A program made the translations under genes and the position numbers. Positions 1-5,864 of a stretch of DNA of 11,795 bases are shown piece after piece. The notes beneath the pieces are model-generated. The model was not told where the DNA came from. It ran no database searches and saw nothing but the letters and a program-made list of their open reading frames with translations. How positions within the stretch are numbered: the stretch's first letter is position 1; every line of letters starts with the position of its first letter. Source of the stretch: Bacteroidaceae bacterium (GTDB taxonomy: Bacteria > Bacteroidota > Bacteroidia > Bacteroidales > Bacteroidaceae); NCBI GenBank assembly GCA_021443405.1, contig JABUUA010000045.1, forward strand, positions 1-11,795, read 5' to 3'.

Positions 1-573
1 CACTTTGGGGTGGCTGTTTCAACGAAATCAAACACGAACCCCGATGATTTTGAAACAATAGCAGAATGGACGACCCCTCCTCGAGAGGAGCAATGGAGAG
101 AGTACAAAGTTGACCTCAGCAAATATGCCGGAAAGAACATTTGGGTGGCGCTGCGCCACTTCGATTGCTACAAGCAAAGGTGGCTCTTAGTAGATAACAT
201 AATGATTGCCAATATCATGAGTGACGAAGAGATGAAATGTAAATGGGTCAACGACAGTCCCTCGATGGGTCTTGCAGCAGCGGGCGAAGGCAACATCCAC
301 TTCAATGCCATCAACATATACGCCGAAGATCTGGTTGCCTACATCACAGTGAACGCCTATAAGGATGTGGACGGAGGCAAAGCCTATGGCCGCCCCATGA
401 CATTCAAGGTGATTGTGGCTGCTAAAGAAACAGCCATCGAACAAATCACCACCGACGATTCCAACACCGAATATTACAACGTCAACGGCGTCCGAGTGCC
501 CGCCGCCCGCCTCGTCCCCGGCATCTACATCCGTCGCTGCGGCGACAAGTTCGACAAAGTGCTGGTGAAGTAA
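1..573 (+). CDS. Cell-surface protein, C-terminal part (cleaved-adhesin/choice-of-anchor J-like domain plus sorting tail), 5' end outside window
   Basis: The frame is open from base 1, so this is the last 190 residues of a larger protein; the GTG at 10 is not a real start. The visible N-terminal part (HFGVAVST, then NTNPDDF, EEQWREYKVDLSKYAGKNIW, VALRHFDC, LLVDNI) has the pattern of the beta-sandwich cleaved-adhesin/choice-of-anchor J domain of secreted Bacteroidetes proteins. A spacer of about 90 residues follows. The end (YYNVNGVRV, LVPGIYIRR, KVLVK) resembles the short C-terminal Por/type IX secretion sorting tail common in Prevotella proteins. I infer an exported, surface-anchored or secreted protein. 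Its enzymatic or binding activity cannot be told because the N-terminal region is missing. The gene converges on the ATPase gene and ends 20 bases before the shared terminator stem. Confidence 0.75.
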   Translation, partial: HFGVAVSTKSNTNPDDFETIAEWTTPPREEQWREYKVDLSKYAGKNIWVALRHFDCYKQRWLLVDNIMIANIMSDEEMKCKWVNDSPSMGLAAAGEGNIHFNAINIYAEDLVAYITVNAYKDVDGGKAYGRPMTFKVIVAAKETAIEQITTDDSNTEYYNVNGVRVPAARLVPGIYIRRCGDKFDKVLVK

Positions 574-592
574 ATCCCCCGTCCCCCGATAC

Positions 593-627
593 AAAAAGAG
601 GCTGTCGAAAAAAGACAGCCTCTTTTT
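593..627. terminator. Bidirectional intrinsic terminator between convergent genes
   Basis: A perfect 14-bp stem (593-606 with 614-627) encloses a 7-base loop, GAAAAAA. The core pair is GAGGCTGTC/GACAGCCTC. The stem starts with an A-run and ends with a T-run, so each strand gives a GC-rich hairpin followed by U residues. It lies 19 bases after the surface-protein stop. It also touches the TAA stop of the minus-strand ATPase gene (627-629), so it can end both transcripts. Confidence 0.9.
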
Positions 628-1892
628 TATGGCTTTAGCATATTGATGGGTACAACATAGACTCCGTCTTCTCTTTGATATGCACCACCAACCGCGGTAA
701 GTACCATGAGGAAGGAAGGAGATTTTTCGTCACTCTTCTCCTCGATTTTGGATTTGAGCGTTTTGAGTGATGTAGCCCCTTCTTCTATCAGTTTATCGCC
801 TCCCAACTTTATTTCTATAGCTCCCCATCTGCCATCTTCGAGATGTACAACAGCGTCGCATTCCAACCCAGCATTGTCACGATAGTGTTTCACCTCGCCT
901 TTCAAAGTTCCTGCGTAGATTCTCAGGTCTCGGACTGCAAAGTCCTCGAAGAATAATCCAAAACTCTCAAGGTCATTCATCATGTCGTTGGGACTGATAT
1001 TCAAGGCACGGCAAGCTATGGATGGGTCCACAAAGTGCCGGGTTGGTGTGCTTCGTATGGAAGTTTTGGAACGAATGTTGGGGTTCCATGCGGGCATATC
1101 CTCAAGTATGAACAAATCTTTAAGCGCCGCCATGTATTCATCGAAGGTCTTCTGATCCAGAGTGCGCTCATTACTCTGTCGCACGTCTTTGATGATGGTT
1201 GTGATGGCTGCTTCGGTCGAAATATGTCGGGCATAACTGCGGAGAATCATTTTCAGAACCTCGGGCTTCTTGTTTCGGAAGCGTTCATTCTCGCTATCCT
1301 CAAATACAAAGAGACCGTTATAATAGTTCTTGGTGATTTCTAAGGCAATATCCTTTGGAGCGAGAACTGAAATAGGCCATCCACCCCTGCACAGCAGGTG
1401 CGCAACATCTTCCAGAGAGAAATCTTGATTCGTATCCCAAGGGAACTTCTCCGCCCCATTGAACACATCTTGCAATGAAACCAACCCTTTGGATTCCTTA
1501 GATTCCCACAGACTCATCGGACGCATCATTACAGGCGCAATTCTGCCAGCTCCACTGTGATGTACTTCCGTTTTGTCGGCAGGTGTTGAACTGCCAGTTA
1601 GGATATACTTGCCAAATTGATAGTCAAAATCAAGGTCATCCTTCACTTGATTCCAAATGTCAGGGACTTTCTGCCACTCGTCAATCAATCTGGGTTTCTC
1701 TCCATTCAGTACCCCTTTCGGATTCATTCGAGCCATGGTCACTGCTTGCTTGGTATTGAGTTTTACAAAACTCTGCTGGTATAGCATGCAAGTAGTTGTT
1801 TTTCCACAGAATTTGGGACCTGCAACCACTACGGCACCCGATGTACGCAACTTAAGTTCTATTTCTTGTTCTATGAGTCTGTTGTAATACAT
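627..1892 (-). CDS. AAA ATPase with DUF4143-type C-terminal domain
   Basis: 421 residues. Residues about 18-130 form a P-loop ATPase core: Walker A GPKFCGKTT (25-33), Walker B PRLIDEW (67-73) and a sensor-like YILTGSST (96-103). This is the AAA_14 pattern. The C-terminal part fits DUF4143 and carries ECDAVVH followed by GAIEIKLG, with D346 and E360-x-K362 spaced like a PD-(D/E)XK nuclease core. Such ATPases are abundant and often solitary in Bacteroidetes; their cellular role is not settled, and nuclease activity is inference only. The start at 1892 is supported by a promoter 30 bases upstream. The gene stands alone, reads away from xerD and is visibly more A/T-rich than the genes to its right, consistent with mobile or recently acquired DNA. 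The protein looks intact. Confidence 0.88.
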   Translation of the reverse strand: MYYNRLIEQEIELKLRTSGAVVVAGPKFCGKTTTCMLYQQSFVKLNTKQAVTMARMNPKGVLNGEKPRLIDEWQKVPDIWNQVKDDLDFDYQFGKYILTGSSTPADKTEVHHSGAGRIAPVMMRPMSLWESKESKGLVSLQDVFNGAEKFPWDTNQDFSLEDVAHLLCRGGWPISVLAPKDIALEITKNYYNGLFVFEDSENERFRNKKPEVLKMILRSYARHISTEAAITTIIKDVRQSNERTLDQKTFDEYMAALKDLFILEDMPAWNPNIRSKTSIRSTPTRHFVDPSIACRALNISPNDMMNDLESFGLFFEDFAVRDLRIYAGTLKGEVKHYRDNAGLECDAVVHLEDGRWGAIEIKLGGDKLIEEGATSLKTLKSKIEEKSDEKSPSFLMVLTAVGGAYQREDGVYVVPINMLKP

Positions 1893-1921
1893 AATATGTA
1901 AAATATATATCGTTTGCGATG

Positions 1922-1950
1922 CAAAGATAGCAAATTCCCAAGATTTTCAA
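1922..1950 (-). promoter_or_regulatory. Bacteroidetes-type promoter of the ATPase gene
   Basis: Read on the minus strand, TATCTTTG (1922-1929) matches the -7 consensus TAnnTTTG. TTG (1948-1950), 18 bases upstream, fits the -33 element. The predicted RNA start is about 25 bases before the ATG at 1892. The -33 element and spacer are made of the nearest of three repeat units, so a protein bound there would cover the promoter. Confidence 0.65.
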
Positions 1951-1996
1951 TCAAAAATTCCCAAGATTTTCAACTAAAAATTCCCAAGATTTTCAA
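1932..1996. repeat. Three identical 19-bp direct repeats, 23-bp period
   Basis: The unit AAATTCCCAAGATTTTCAA occurs without mismatch at 1932-1950, 1955-1973 and 1978-1996, separated by the 4-base spacers TCAA and CTAA. The period of 23 bp is a little over two helical turns. Each unit has weak AAAT/ATTT dyad ends but is otherwise asymmetric. A degenerate fourth copy may lie at 2008-2021. The first unit overlaps the ATPase promoter, so the array is best read as an operator or protein-binding array. No binding protein is known from the sequence itself. Confidence 0.9.
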
Positions 1997-2115
1997 TACG
2001 AATAGCAAAATTGTAAGATAACGCCCCGTTTCTTGGTAAAATTGTCGCTTAATGCTCGACGGCGCTGTCGCCCCATGGGGGAGGGGAGAGATTGGGTCTT
2101 TTCATCCCTCATCTC

Positions 2116-2129
2116 CACCTCTCACCTCT
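2116..2129. repeat. Short pyrimidine tandem repeat in gene-free stretch
   Basis: CACCTCT occurs twice in tandem inside a pyrimidine-rich tract (about 2101-2130). A purine-rich tract (about 2077-2091) lies just before it. On the xerD strand it reads as GAGAGGT-type repeats downstream of the stop. The rest of the gene-free stretch 1893-2161 holds the ATPase promoter, the 23-bp array, a 10-bp palindrome CCCCATGGGG (2071-2080) and no supportable small ORF. No function is assigned. Confidence 0.4.
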
Positions 2130-2130
2130 C

Positions 2131-2162
2131 AAATAAAAAAGGATGTGTGGTTGTTCACCTCC
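2131..2162 (-). terminator. Possible weak intrinsic terminator of xerD
   Basis: On the minus strand, GGA (2162-2160) pairs with TCC (2143-2141) and GTG (2158-2156) with CAC (2149-2147), with a small internal loop and a 6-base end loop. CCTTTTTTATTT follows. The stem is short and interrupted and starts inside the stop codon, so the call rests mainly on the T-run placed right after the gene. Confidence 0.3.
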
Positions 2163-3115
2163 TACTCGATTTGGGGTTTATTGTTCCCTCGGATGTTGCG
2201 GGGGTGGCAACGCAGAATTTCCTCGCGCAGATGTTCGCGGTCGATGTTGAGGTAGATTTCGGTGGTGGAGATGCTTTCGTGGCCCAGCAGCGCTTGGATG
2301 GCGAGCAGATTGGCCCCGCCTTGCAGCAGATGGGTGGCGAAGGAGTGGCGGAAGGTGTGCGGCGAGAGCACTTTCCGGATGCCCGCCGCCTCGGCATACT
2401 GCTTGATGTTGTGGAACACCGTGATGCGGCTCAAGTGTCGGCCCCGCGACAGGGAGACGAAAACGTAGTCCTCCTCGCCCGCCTTGATGGGTGCTCGCTG
2501 CCGCACGACGAACCACCGGCGAAGCTCCTCGATGGCCGTCTGGGAAATGGGCACAAGTCGCTCTTTGTTGCCCTTGCCGTGGACGCGGAGATAGCCCTCC
2601 TCGAGGAAAAGTTGCGAGAAGCGGAGGTCGCACAACTCGCTGACGCGCAGTCCGCAGCCGTAGAGAACCTCTATGATGGCGTGGTCGCGAATGCCCTCGT
2701 CCTTGCTCTGGTCGATGGCCGCCTCGATGGTGTTGATTTCGTCGAGCGAGAGCACTGTGGGCAGATGTTTGCCCACCTTGGGCGATTCGAGCAGTTCGGT
2801 GGGGTCGAGCTGCAGTTCGCGCTCCAGCACGAGAAATCGGTAGAACGACCGCACGCCCGAGAGAATGCGCCCGACACTGCGCGAGTTGATGCCCAGTTCG
2901 CTGAGCCACACCGTGAAGGCGTCCAGCTGCTCAAGCGTCACCTGCCGGAAGTCGATGCCTTGGTCGGCGTAGTAGTTGAGTAGTTTCTGCAGGTCGTCGC
3001 AGTAGGCGGCCAGTGTGTTGGCGCTGGCCCCGCGCTCGAGGCGCAGGTACTGGACATAGCGGTGGAGCAGGGGAGCCGGCACGCTGGCGGTGTTGGAAAA
3101 TTTACGTGTGCGCAC
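2162..3115 (-). CDS. xerD: Tyrosine site-specific recombinase XerD
   Basis: 317 residues, close to the usual 295-310. The N-terminal SAM-like core-binding domain spans about 14-105 (LLHRYVQYLRLERGASANTLAAY is typical, here residues 17-38). The catalytic domain follows from about 115. All expected catalytic residues are visible: R157 in GCGLRVSEL, K181 in HGKGNK, H253 and R256 in SPHTFRHSFATHLL, H279 in LLGHESI and the nucleophile Y288 in TTEIYLNI. XerD works with XerC at the dif site, with FtsK, to resolve chromosome dimers. Integrase relatives look similar, but length, lack of neighbouring mobile genes and the housekeeping context favour XerD. The gene is divergent from aroQ with overlapping promoters. 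The ATG at 3115 lies about 50 bases after its predicted RNA start. It ends 270 bases from the ATPase start. Confidence 0.93.
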   Translation of the reverse strand: MRTRKFSNTASVPAPLLHRYVQYLRLERGASANTLAAYCDDLQKLLNYYADQGIDFRQVTLEQLDAFTVWLSELGINSRSVGRILSGVRSFYRFLVLERELQLDPTELLESPKVGKHLPTVLSLDEINTIEAAIDQSKDEGIRDHAIIEVLYGCGLRVSELCDLRFSQLFLEEGYLRVHGKGNKERLVPISQTAIEELRRWFVVRQRAPIKAGEEDYVFVSLSRGRHLSRITVFHNIKQYAEAAGIRKVLSPHTFRHSFATHLLQGGANLLAIQALLGHESISTTEIYLNIDREHLREEILRCHPRNIRGNNKPQIE

Positions 3116-3132
3116 GTGATTATTTAATTATA

Positions 3133-3166
3133 TTGCGTCAGATTTCAAGATAAATGCGTAACTTTG
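3133..3166 (+). promoter_or_regulatory. Promoter of the aroQ operon
   Basis: TAACTTTG (3159-3166) matches the Bacteroidetes -7 consensus. TTG at 3133-3135 is a possible -33 element, although the 23-base gap is longer than usual. Transcription would start near 3172, about 15 bases before the ATG at 3187. That rules out the in-frame ATG at 3154, which lies inside the promoter. Confidence 0.6.
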
Positions 3167-3168
3167 CG

Positions 3169-3199
3169 CAAATTTACGTAGAAAAGATGAGAATACAAA
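3169..3199 (-). promoter_or_regulatory. Promoter of xerD, overlapping the aroQ promoter and start codon
   Basis: On the minus strand, TTTG (3199-3196), exactly 19 bases, then TAAATTTG (3176-3169) match the Bacteroidetes promoter consensus closely. The predicted RNA start is near 3163. The -33 element lies inside the aroQ coding region, and the -7 box is the mirror partner of the aroQ -7 box two bases away. Confidence 0.65.
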
Positions 3200-3606
3200 T
3201 AATCAACGGACCAAATCTCAACCTGCTCGGTCGCCGCGAGCCGGGGATTTATGGCGATAGCGACTTCGACAGCTACCTCGGACAGCTTCGCCAGCGTTAC
3301 CCCGACCTCGAACTCGCCTACTTCCAGAGCAACGTGGAGGGAGAGCTCGTCAACAAGCTCCACGAGGTGGGCTTCGGGGAGGCGGACGGCATCGTGCTCA
3401 ACGCCGGCGCCTACACCCACACCAGCGTGGCGCTGCACGACGCACTGCGCGCCATCGAGACTCCGGCCGTGGAAGTGCACATCAGCAACGTGCATCAGCG
3501 CGAGGAGTTCCGCCACCACAGCATGATAGCGGCGGCCTGCCGCGGCGTGATTTGCGGTTTCGGCCTCGACAGTTACCGCCTGGCCATCGAAGCACTGAAA
3601 GGATGA
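3187..3606 (+). CDS. aroQ: Type II 3-dehydroquinate dehydratase
   Basis: 139 residues, typical for the small dodecameric type II enzyme. It converts 3-dehydroquinate to 3-dehydroshikimate, the third step of the shikimate pathway to aromatic amino acids and chorismate, in the cytosol. Family signatures appear in order: INGPNLNLLGRREPGIYG (6-23) with catalytic Y22 and the flexible-loop arginines, FQSNVEGEL (46-54), LNAGAYTHTSVAL (71-83) with N72, and VHISNVHQREEFR (97-109) with H98. The start at 3187 fits the family N-terminus MRIQIINGPN and the promoter position; an in-frame ATG at 3154 would add 11 unrelated residues. The stop overlaps the next start (ATGA, 3603-3606), so the methyltransferase is probably translationally coupled. 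It heads the eight-gene + strand run. Confidence 0.95.
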   Translation: MRIQIINGPNLNLLGRREPGIYGDSDFDSYLGQLRQRYPDLELAYFQSNVEGELVNKLHEVGFGEADGIVLNAGAYTHTSVALHDALRAIETPAVEVHISNVHQREEFRHHSMIAAACRGVICGFGLDSYRLAIEALKG

Positions 3607-4229
3607 TGGAGGACTACATCAAGGCGCACATCGACCCCGAGCCCGACTATCTGCACCGTCTCTACCGCGACACGCAGTTGCGACTCTCCTACGGACAGAT
3701 GGCGAGCGGCCACGTGCAAGGACGTCTGCTGAAGATGCTTACGCAGATGATTCGTCCGCGCACCGTGGTGGAACTGGGAACGTTCAGCGGGTACAGCGCC
3801 TTGTGCATCGCCGAAGGACTGGAGCCGGGGGCGGTCGTCCACACCTTCGAGATTTACGACGAGCAGGAGGACTTCACGCGACCGTGGCTCGAGCAGTCGG
3901 ACTACGCCGACCGCATCCGCTTCCACATCGGCGACGCTCTGCAGTTGCTGCCGCAGATGGACCTGCGCCCCGACATGGCGTTCGTGGATGCCGACAAGCG
4001 CCACTACGTGGAATACTACGAGATGCTGCTGCCCATGATGCCGCCGGGCGGTTACATCGTGGCCGACAACACCCTGTGGTATGGCCATGTGCTCGAGACC
4101 GAAACGCGCGAGAGCGACTTGCAGACGCTGGGCATCAAGGCCTTCAACGACCTGCTCGCCCACGACGACCGCGTGGAGAAAGTGATAGTCCCCGTGAGAG
4201 ACGGCCTGACGTTGATTCGGAAAAAATAA
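3603..4229 (+). CDS. Class I SAM-dependent O-methyltransferase (catechol-O-methyltransferase-like)
   Basis: 208 residues from the ATG that overlaps the aroQ stop; the second codon is also ATG (3606) and could serve. The fold is the Rossmann methyltransferase of the COMT/CCoAOMT family. Motif I is VELGTFSGYSALCIAEGL (56-73), which binds S-adenosylmethionine. FEIYDEQ (82-88) is the acidic motif II strand. GDAL (110-113) follows. MAFVDADKRHY (125-135) and IVADNTLWYG (152-161) supply the metal ligands expected in this family, D129/D131 and D155-N156. It should therefore be an Mg2+-dependent O-methyltransferase in the cytosol. The substrate cannot be inferred. Linkage to aroQ and rbfA looks like housekeeping context rather than a biosynthetic cluster. 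rbfA begins 12 bases later. Confidence 0.88.
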   Translation: MMEDYIKAHIDPEPDYLHRLYRDTQLRLSYGQMASGHVQGRLLKMLTQMIRPRTVVELGTFSGYSALCIAEGLEPGAVVHTFEIYDEQEDFTRPWLEQSDYADRIRFHIGDALQLLPQMDLRPDMAFVDADKRHYVEYYEMLLPMMPPGGYIVADNTLWYGHVLETETRESDLQTLGIKAFNDLLAHDDRVEKVIVPVRDGLTLIRKK

Positions 4230-4241
4230 AAGAAAAAAAGT

Positions 4242-4580
4242 ATGGAAACTACAAGACAACAGAAAATATCGCGACTCATTCAGAAGGAACTGAGTGAGAT
4301 CTTCGTGCTGCAGACGCGCCAGATGCAGGGCGTCCTGGTGAGTGTCACCGCTTGCCGCGTCAGTCCCGACATGAGCTCCTGCCGCGTCTATCTGAGCGTG
4401 TTCCCGAACGACCGCGCCGAGGAACTGGTGCAGAACATCAACACCAACCAGAAGCAAGTGCGCTTCGACCTCGGGACGCGCGTTCGCCATCAGCTCCGCA
4501 TCATCCCCGAACTCAAGTTCTTCGTCGATGACAGCCTCGACTATGCCGAGAACATCGACAATCTGCTGAAACAAAAATAA
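4242..4580 (+). CDS. rbfA: 30S ribosome-binding factor RbfA
   Basis: 112 residues, normal for the family. RbfA binds the free 30S subunit near helix 1 of 16S rRNA and acts in late maturation and cold adaptation. The sequence shows the family layout. An N-terminal helix (TTRQQKISRLIQKELSEIFV) leads into a KH-like core with SVTACRVSPDMSSCRVYLSVFP (about 34-55). A helix with KQVRFDLGTRVRHQLRIIPEL follows (the usual -R-lar-Lr-r-vPeL pattern), then FFVDDSLDYAENIDNLL, the conserved F-x-D-S-l-e-y-a-x-r-I-x-x-L end. An A-rich stretch (AAAGAAAAAAAG) just before the ATG replaces a classical Shine-Dalgarno site, as is usual in Bacteroidetes. Confidence 0.93.
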   Translation: METTRQQKISRLIQKELSEIFVLQTRQMQGVLVSVTACRVSPDMSSCRVYLSVFPNDRAEELVQNINTNQKQVRFDLGTRVRHQLRIIPELKFFVDDSLDYAENIDNLLKQK

Positions 4581-4591
4581 CGTCGTCGCCG

Positions 4592-4620
4592 CCCTCGGAC
4601 CACTGCGTCACCGAGGGTCC
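4592..4620 (+). promoter_or_regulatory. Intercistronic hairpin between rbfA and the permease
   Basis: CCCTCGG (4592-4598) pairs perfectly with CCGAGGG (4611-4617) over a 12-base loop. No T-run follows, so it is not a standard terminator. An alternative stem GGACC (4597-4601) with GGTCC (4616-4620) shares bases with the first and cannot form at the same time. The structure ends 8 bases before the permease ATG and could affect initiation or mRNA stability. Confidence 0.4.
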
Positions 4621-4628
4621 TGAAGCCC

Positions 4629-5864
4629 ATGAACTATCGTCTATTCATAGCCCGGCGCTACTTGTTCTCGAAGAAGAGTCACAACGCCATCAACATCATC
4701 TCGGCCATCTCGGCCTGCGGTGTGGCCATCGCCACGCTGGCCTTGGTGTGCACGTTGAGCGTGTTCAATGGCTTTCAAGACTTGGTGGCCGACCTCTTCA
4801 CCGCCTTCGACCCGCAGTTGAAGGTGGCCGTGGCCGAAGGACAAGTGGTGGAGGTCGACGACCCCGTGCTGCGGCAGATAGCCGCTCTTCCCGAGGTGGA
4901 GGTGAGCACGCCGTGTCTCGAGGGCCAGGCACTCGTGGTGAGTCAGGGCCGCCAAGTGGTGGTGACCCTCAAGGGCGTGAGCGACAGTTGGAGCCGGCAG
5001 GCCGACCTCCAGCAGATACTTTATCCCGAAGGCAGCGAGGTGACATTGCATGCCGACGTGCTCGAGTACGGCGTGGTGGGCATTCAACTGGCCAATCAAC
5101 TGGGACTGACAGTGGACTTCGTGGACCCCATTCCCGTCTATGCTCCGAAGCGGGGGCAGCGCGTGAACATGGCCAATCCCTTGAGCAGTTTCAATCAGGA
5201 CGAGTTGCAGTCGCCCGGTTGTGTGTTCATCGTCAAGCAGGCGAAGTACGACGCTCATTATATCGTAACGTCGTTGGGCTTCGCACAGCGGCTGTTCGAC
5301 CAGGAAGACCGCGTTTCTCAACTGGAACTCACGCTGAAGTCGGGCGCCAACGCCGCCGTCGTCAAGCGCAAGATAGCGCAGTTGGCGGGCGGTCGCTTCA
5401 CGGTGCAGGACCGCTACGAGCAGCAGGAAGATGTGTTCCGCATCATGCGCATCGAGAAACTCATCGCCTATCTCTTCCTCACGTTCATCCTTCTCATCGC
5501 CTGTTTCAACATTGTCGGGTCGCTGAGCATGCTGATGATTGACAAGAAAAACGACGTGAGCACGCTCCGCAACCTTGGGGCCACCGATGCCGACATCCGC
5601 TCGGTGTTCCTGCTCGAAGGGCGGCTCATCAGCGTGTGCGGCGCTTTGGTCGGTCTTGTGCTGGGCGTGGCCTTGTGCTGGGTGCAGCAGGAATACGGAC
5701 TGCTGGCCATGGGAAATGCCGAGGGAACATTCATCGTCGAAAGCTATCCCGTGAGTGTTCACCTGTGGGACATTGTGATTATTTTCGTCACCGTGGTGCT
5801 GGTGAGCTGGCTGGTGATGTGGTATCCCGTTCGTTATCTCCTTGGAAAATTAGAAAGTCGATGA
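4629..5864 (+). CDS. LolC/LolE-type ABC transporter permease (FtsX/MacB superfamily)
   Basis: 411 residues, the usual LolC/E length. The layout is one N-terminal membrane helix (about 20-46, INIISAISACGVAIATLALV), a large periplasmic domain (about 47-275), then three helices near 279-302, 328-350 and 378-402. Between helices 2 and 3 lies the cytoplasmic coupling segment DKKNDVSTLRNLGATDADIRS, matching the K-K-x-x-I-x-x-L-R-x-L-G-A pattern that contacts the ATPase subunit. In Proteobacteria LolCDE releases lipoproteins from the inner membrane to LolA. Here a LolD-type ATPase is not encoded nearby and must come from elsewhere. Bacteroidetes often use one such permease in place of the LolC/LolE pair, so I leave the symbol blank. 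The stop overlaps the start of the DUF4837 lipoprotein gene (ATGA, 5861-5864), indicating coupled synthesis. Confidence 0.88.
   Translation: MNYRLFIARRYLFSKKSHNAINIISAISACGVAIATLALVCTLSVFNGFQDLVADLFTAFDPQLKVAVAEGQVVEVDDPVLRQIAALPEVEVSTPCLEGQALVVSQGRQVVVTLKGVSDSWSRQADLQQILYPEGSEVTLHADVLEYGVVGIQLANQLGLTVDFVDPIPVYAPKRGQRVNMANPLSSFNQDELQSPGCVFIVKQAKYDAHYIVTSLGFAQRLFDQEDRVSQLELTLKSGANAAVVKRKIAQLAGGRFTVQDRYEQQEDVFRIMRIEKLIAYLFLTFILLIACFNIVGSLSMLMIDKKNDVSTLRNLGATDADIRSVFLLEGRLISVCGALVGLVLGVALCWVQQEYGLLAMGNAEGTFIVESYPVSVHLWDIVIIFVTVVLVSWLVMWYPVRYLLGKLESR

Noticed and set aside
1932..1996. CRISPR array or recombination attachment sites
   Set aside because: Spacers are only 4 bases and nearly alike, and no cas genes are present. 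The repeats lie close to xerD but have no crossover-type dyad like dif, and they sit on the ATPase promoter.
2033..2983. 316-codon + strand frame opposite xerD
   Set aside because: XerD on the minus strand has every catalytic residue. The + strand frame begins in noncoding DNA and shows only compositional bias.
3154..3186. Upstream in-frame ATG as the aroQ start
   Set aside because: It lies just before the -7 box, upstream of the predicted RNA start, and would add 11 residues not found in the family. MRIQIINGPN from 3187 is the normal N-terminus.
3552..3602. Upstream in-frame ATG as the methyltransferase start
   Set aside because: The extra 17 residues overlap aroQ deeply and are Arg/Pro-rich frame-shifted aroQ sequence. 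The ATGA overlap at 3603 is the economical start.
3573..4574. 333-codon minus-strand frame opposite the methyltransferase and rbfA
   Set aside because: It spans two real + strand genes and their gap, with no domain, promoter or plausible N-terminus.
4641..5762. 373-codon open frame on the minus strand opposite the permease
   Set aside because: The + strand encodes a clear four-helix permease. The antisense translation is His/Glu-rich and lacks any family motif.
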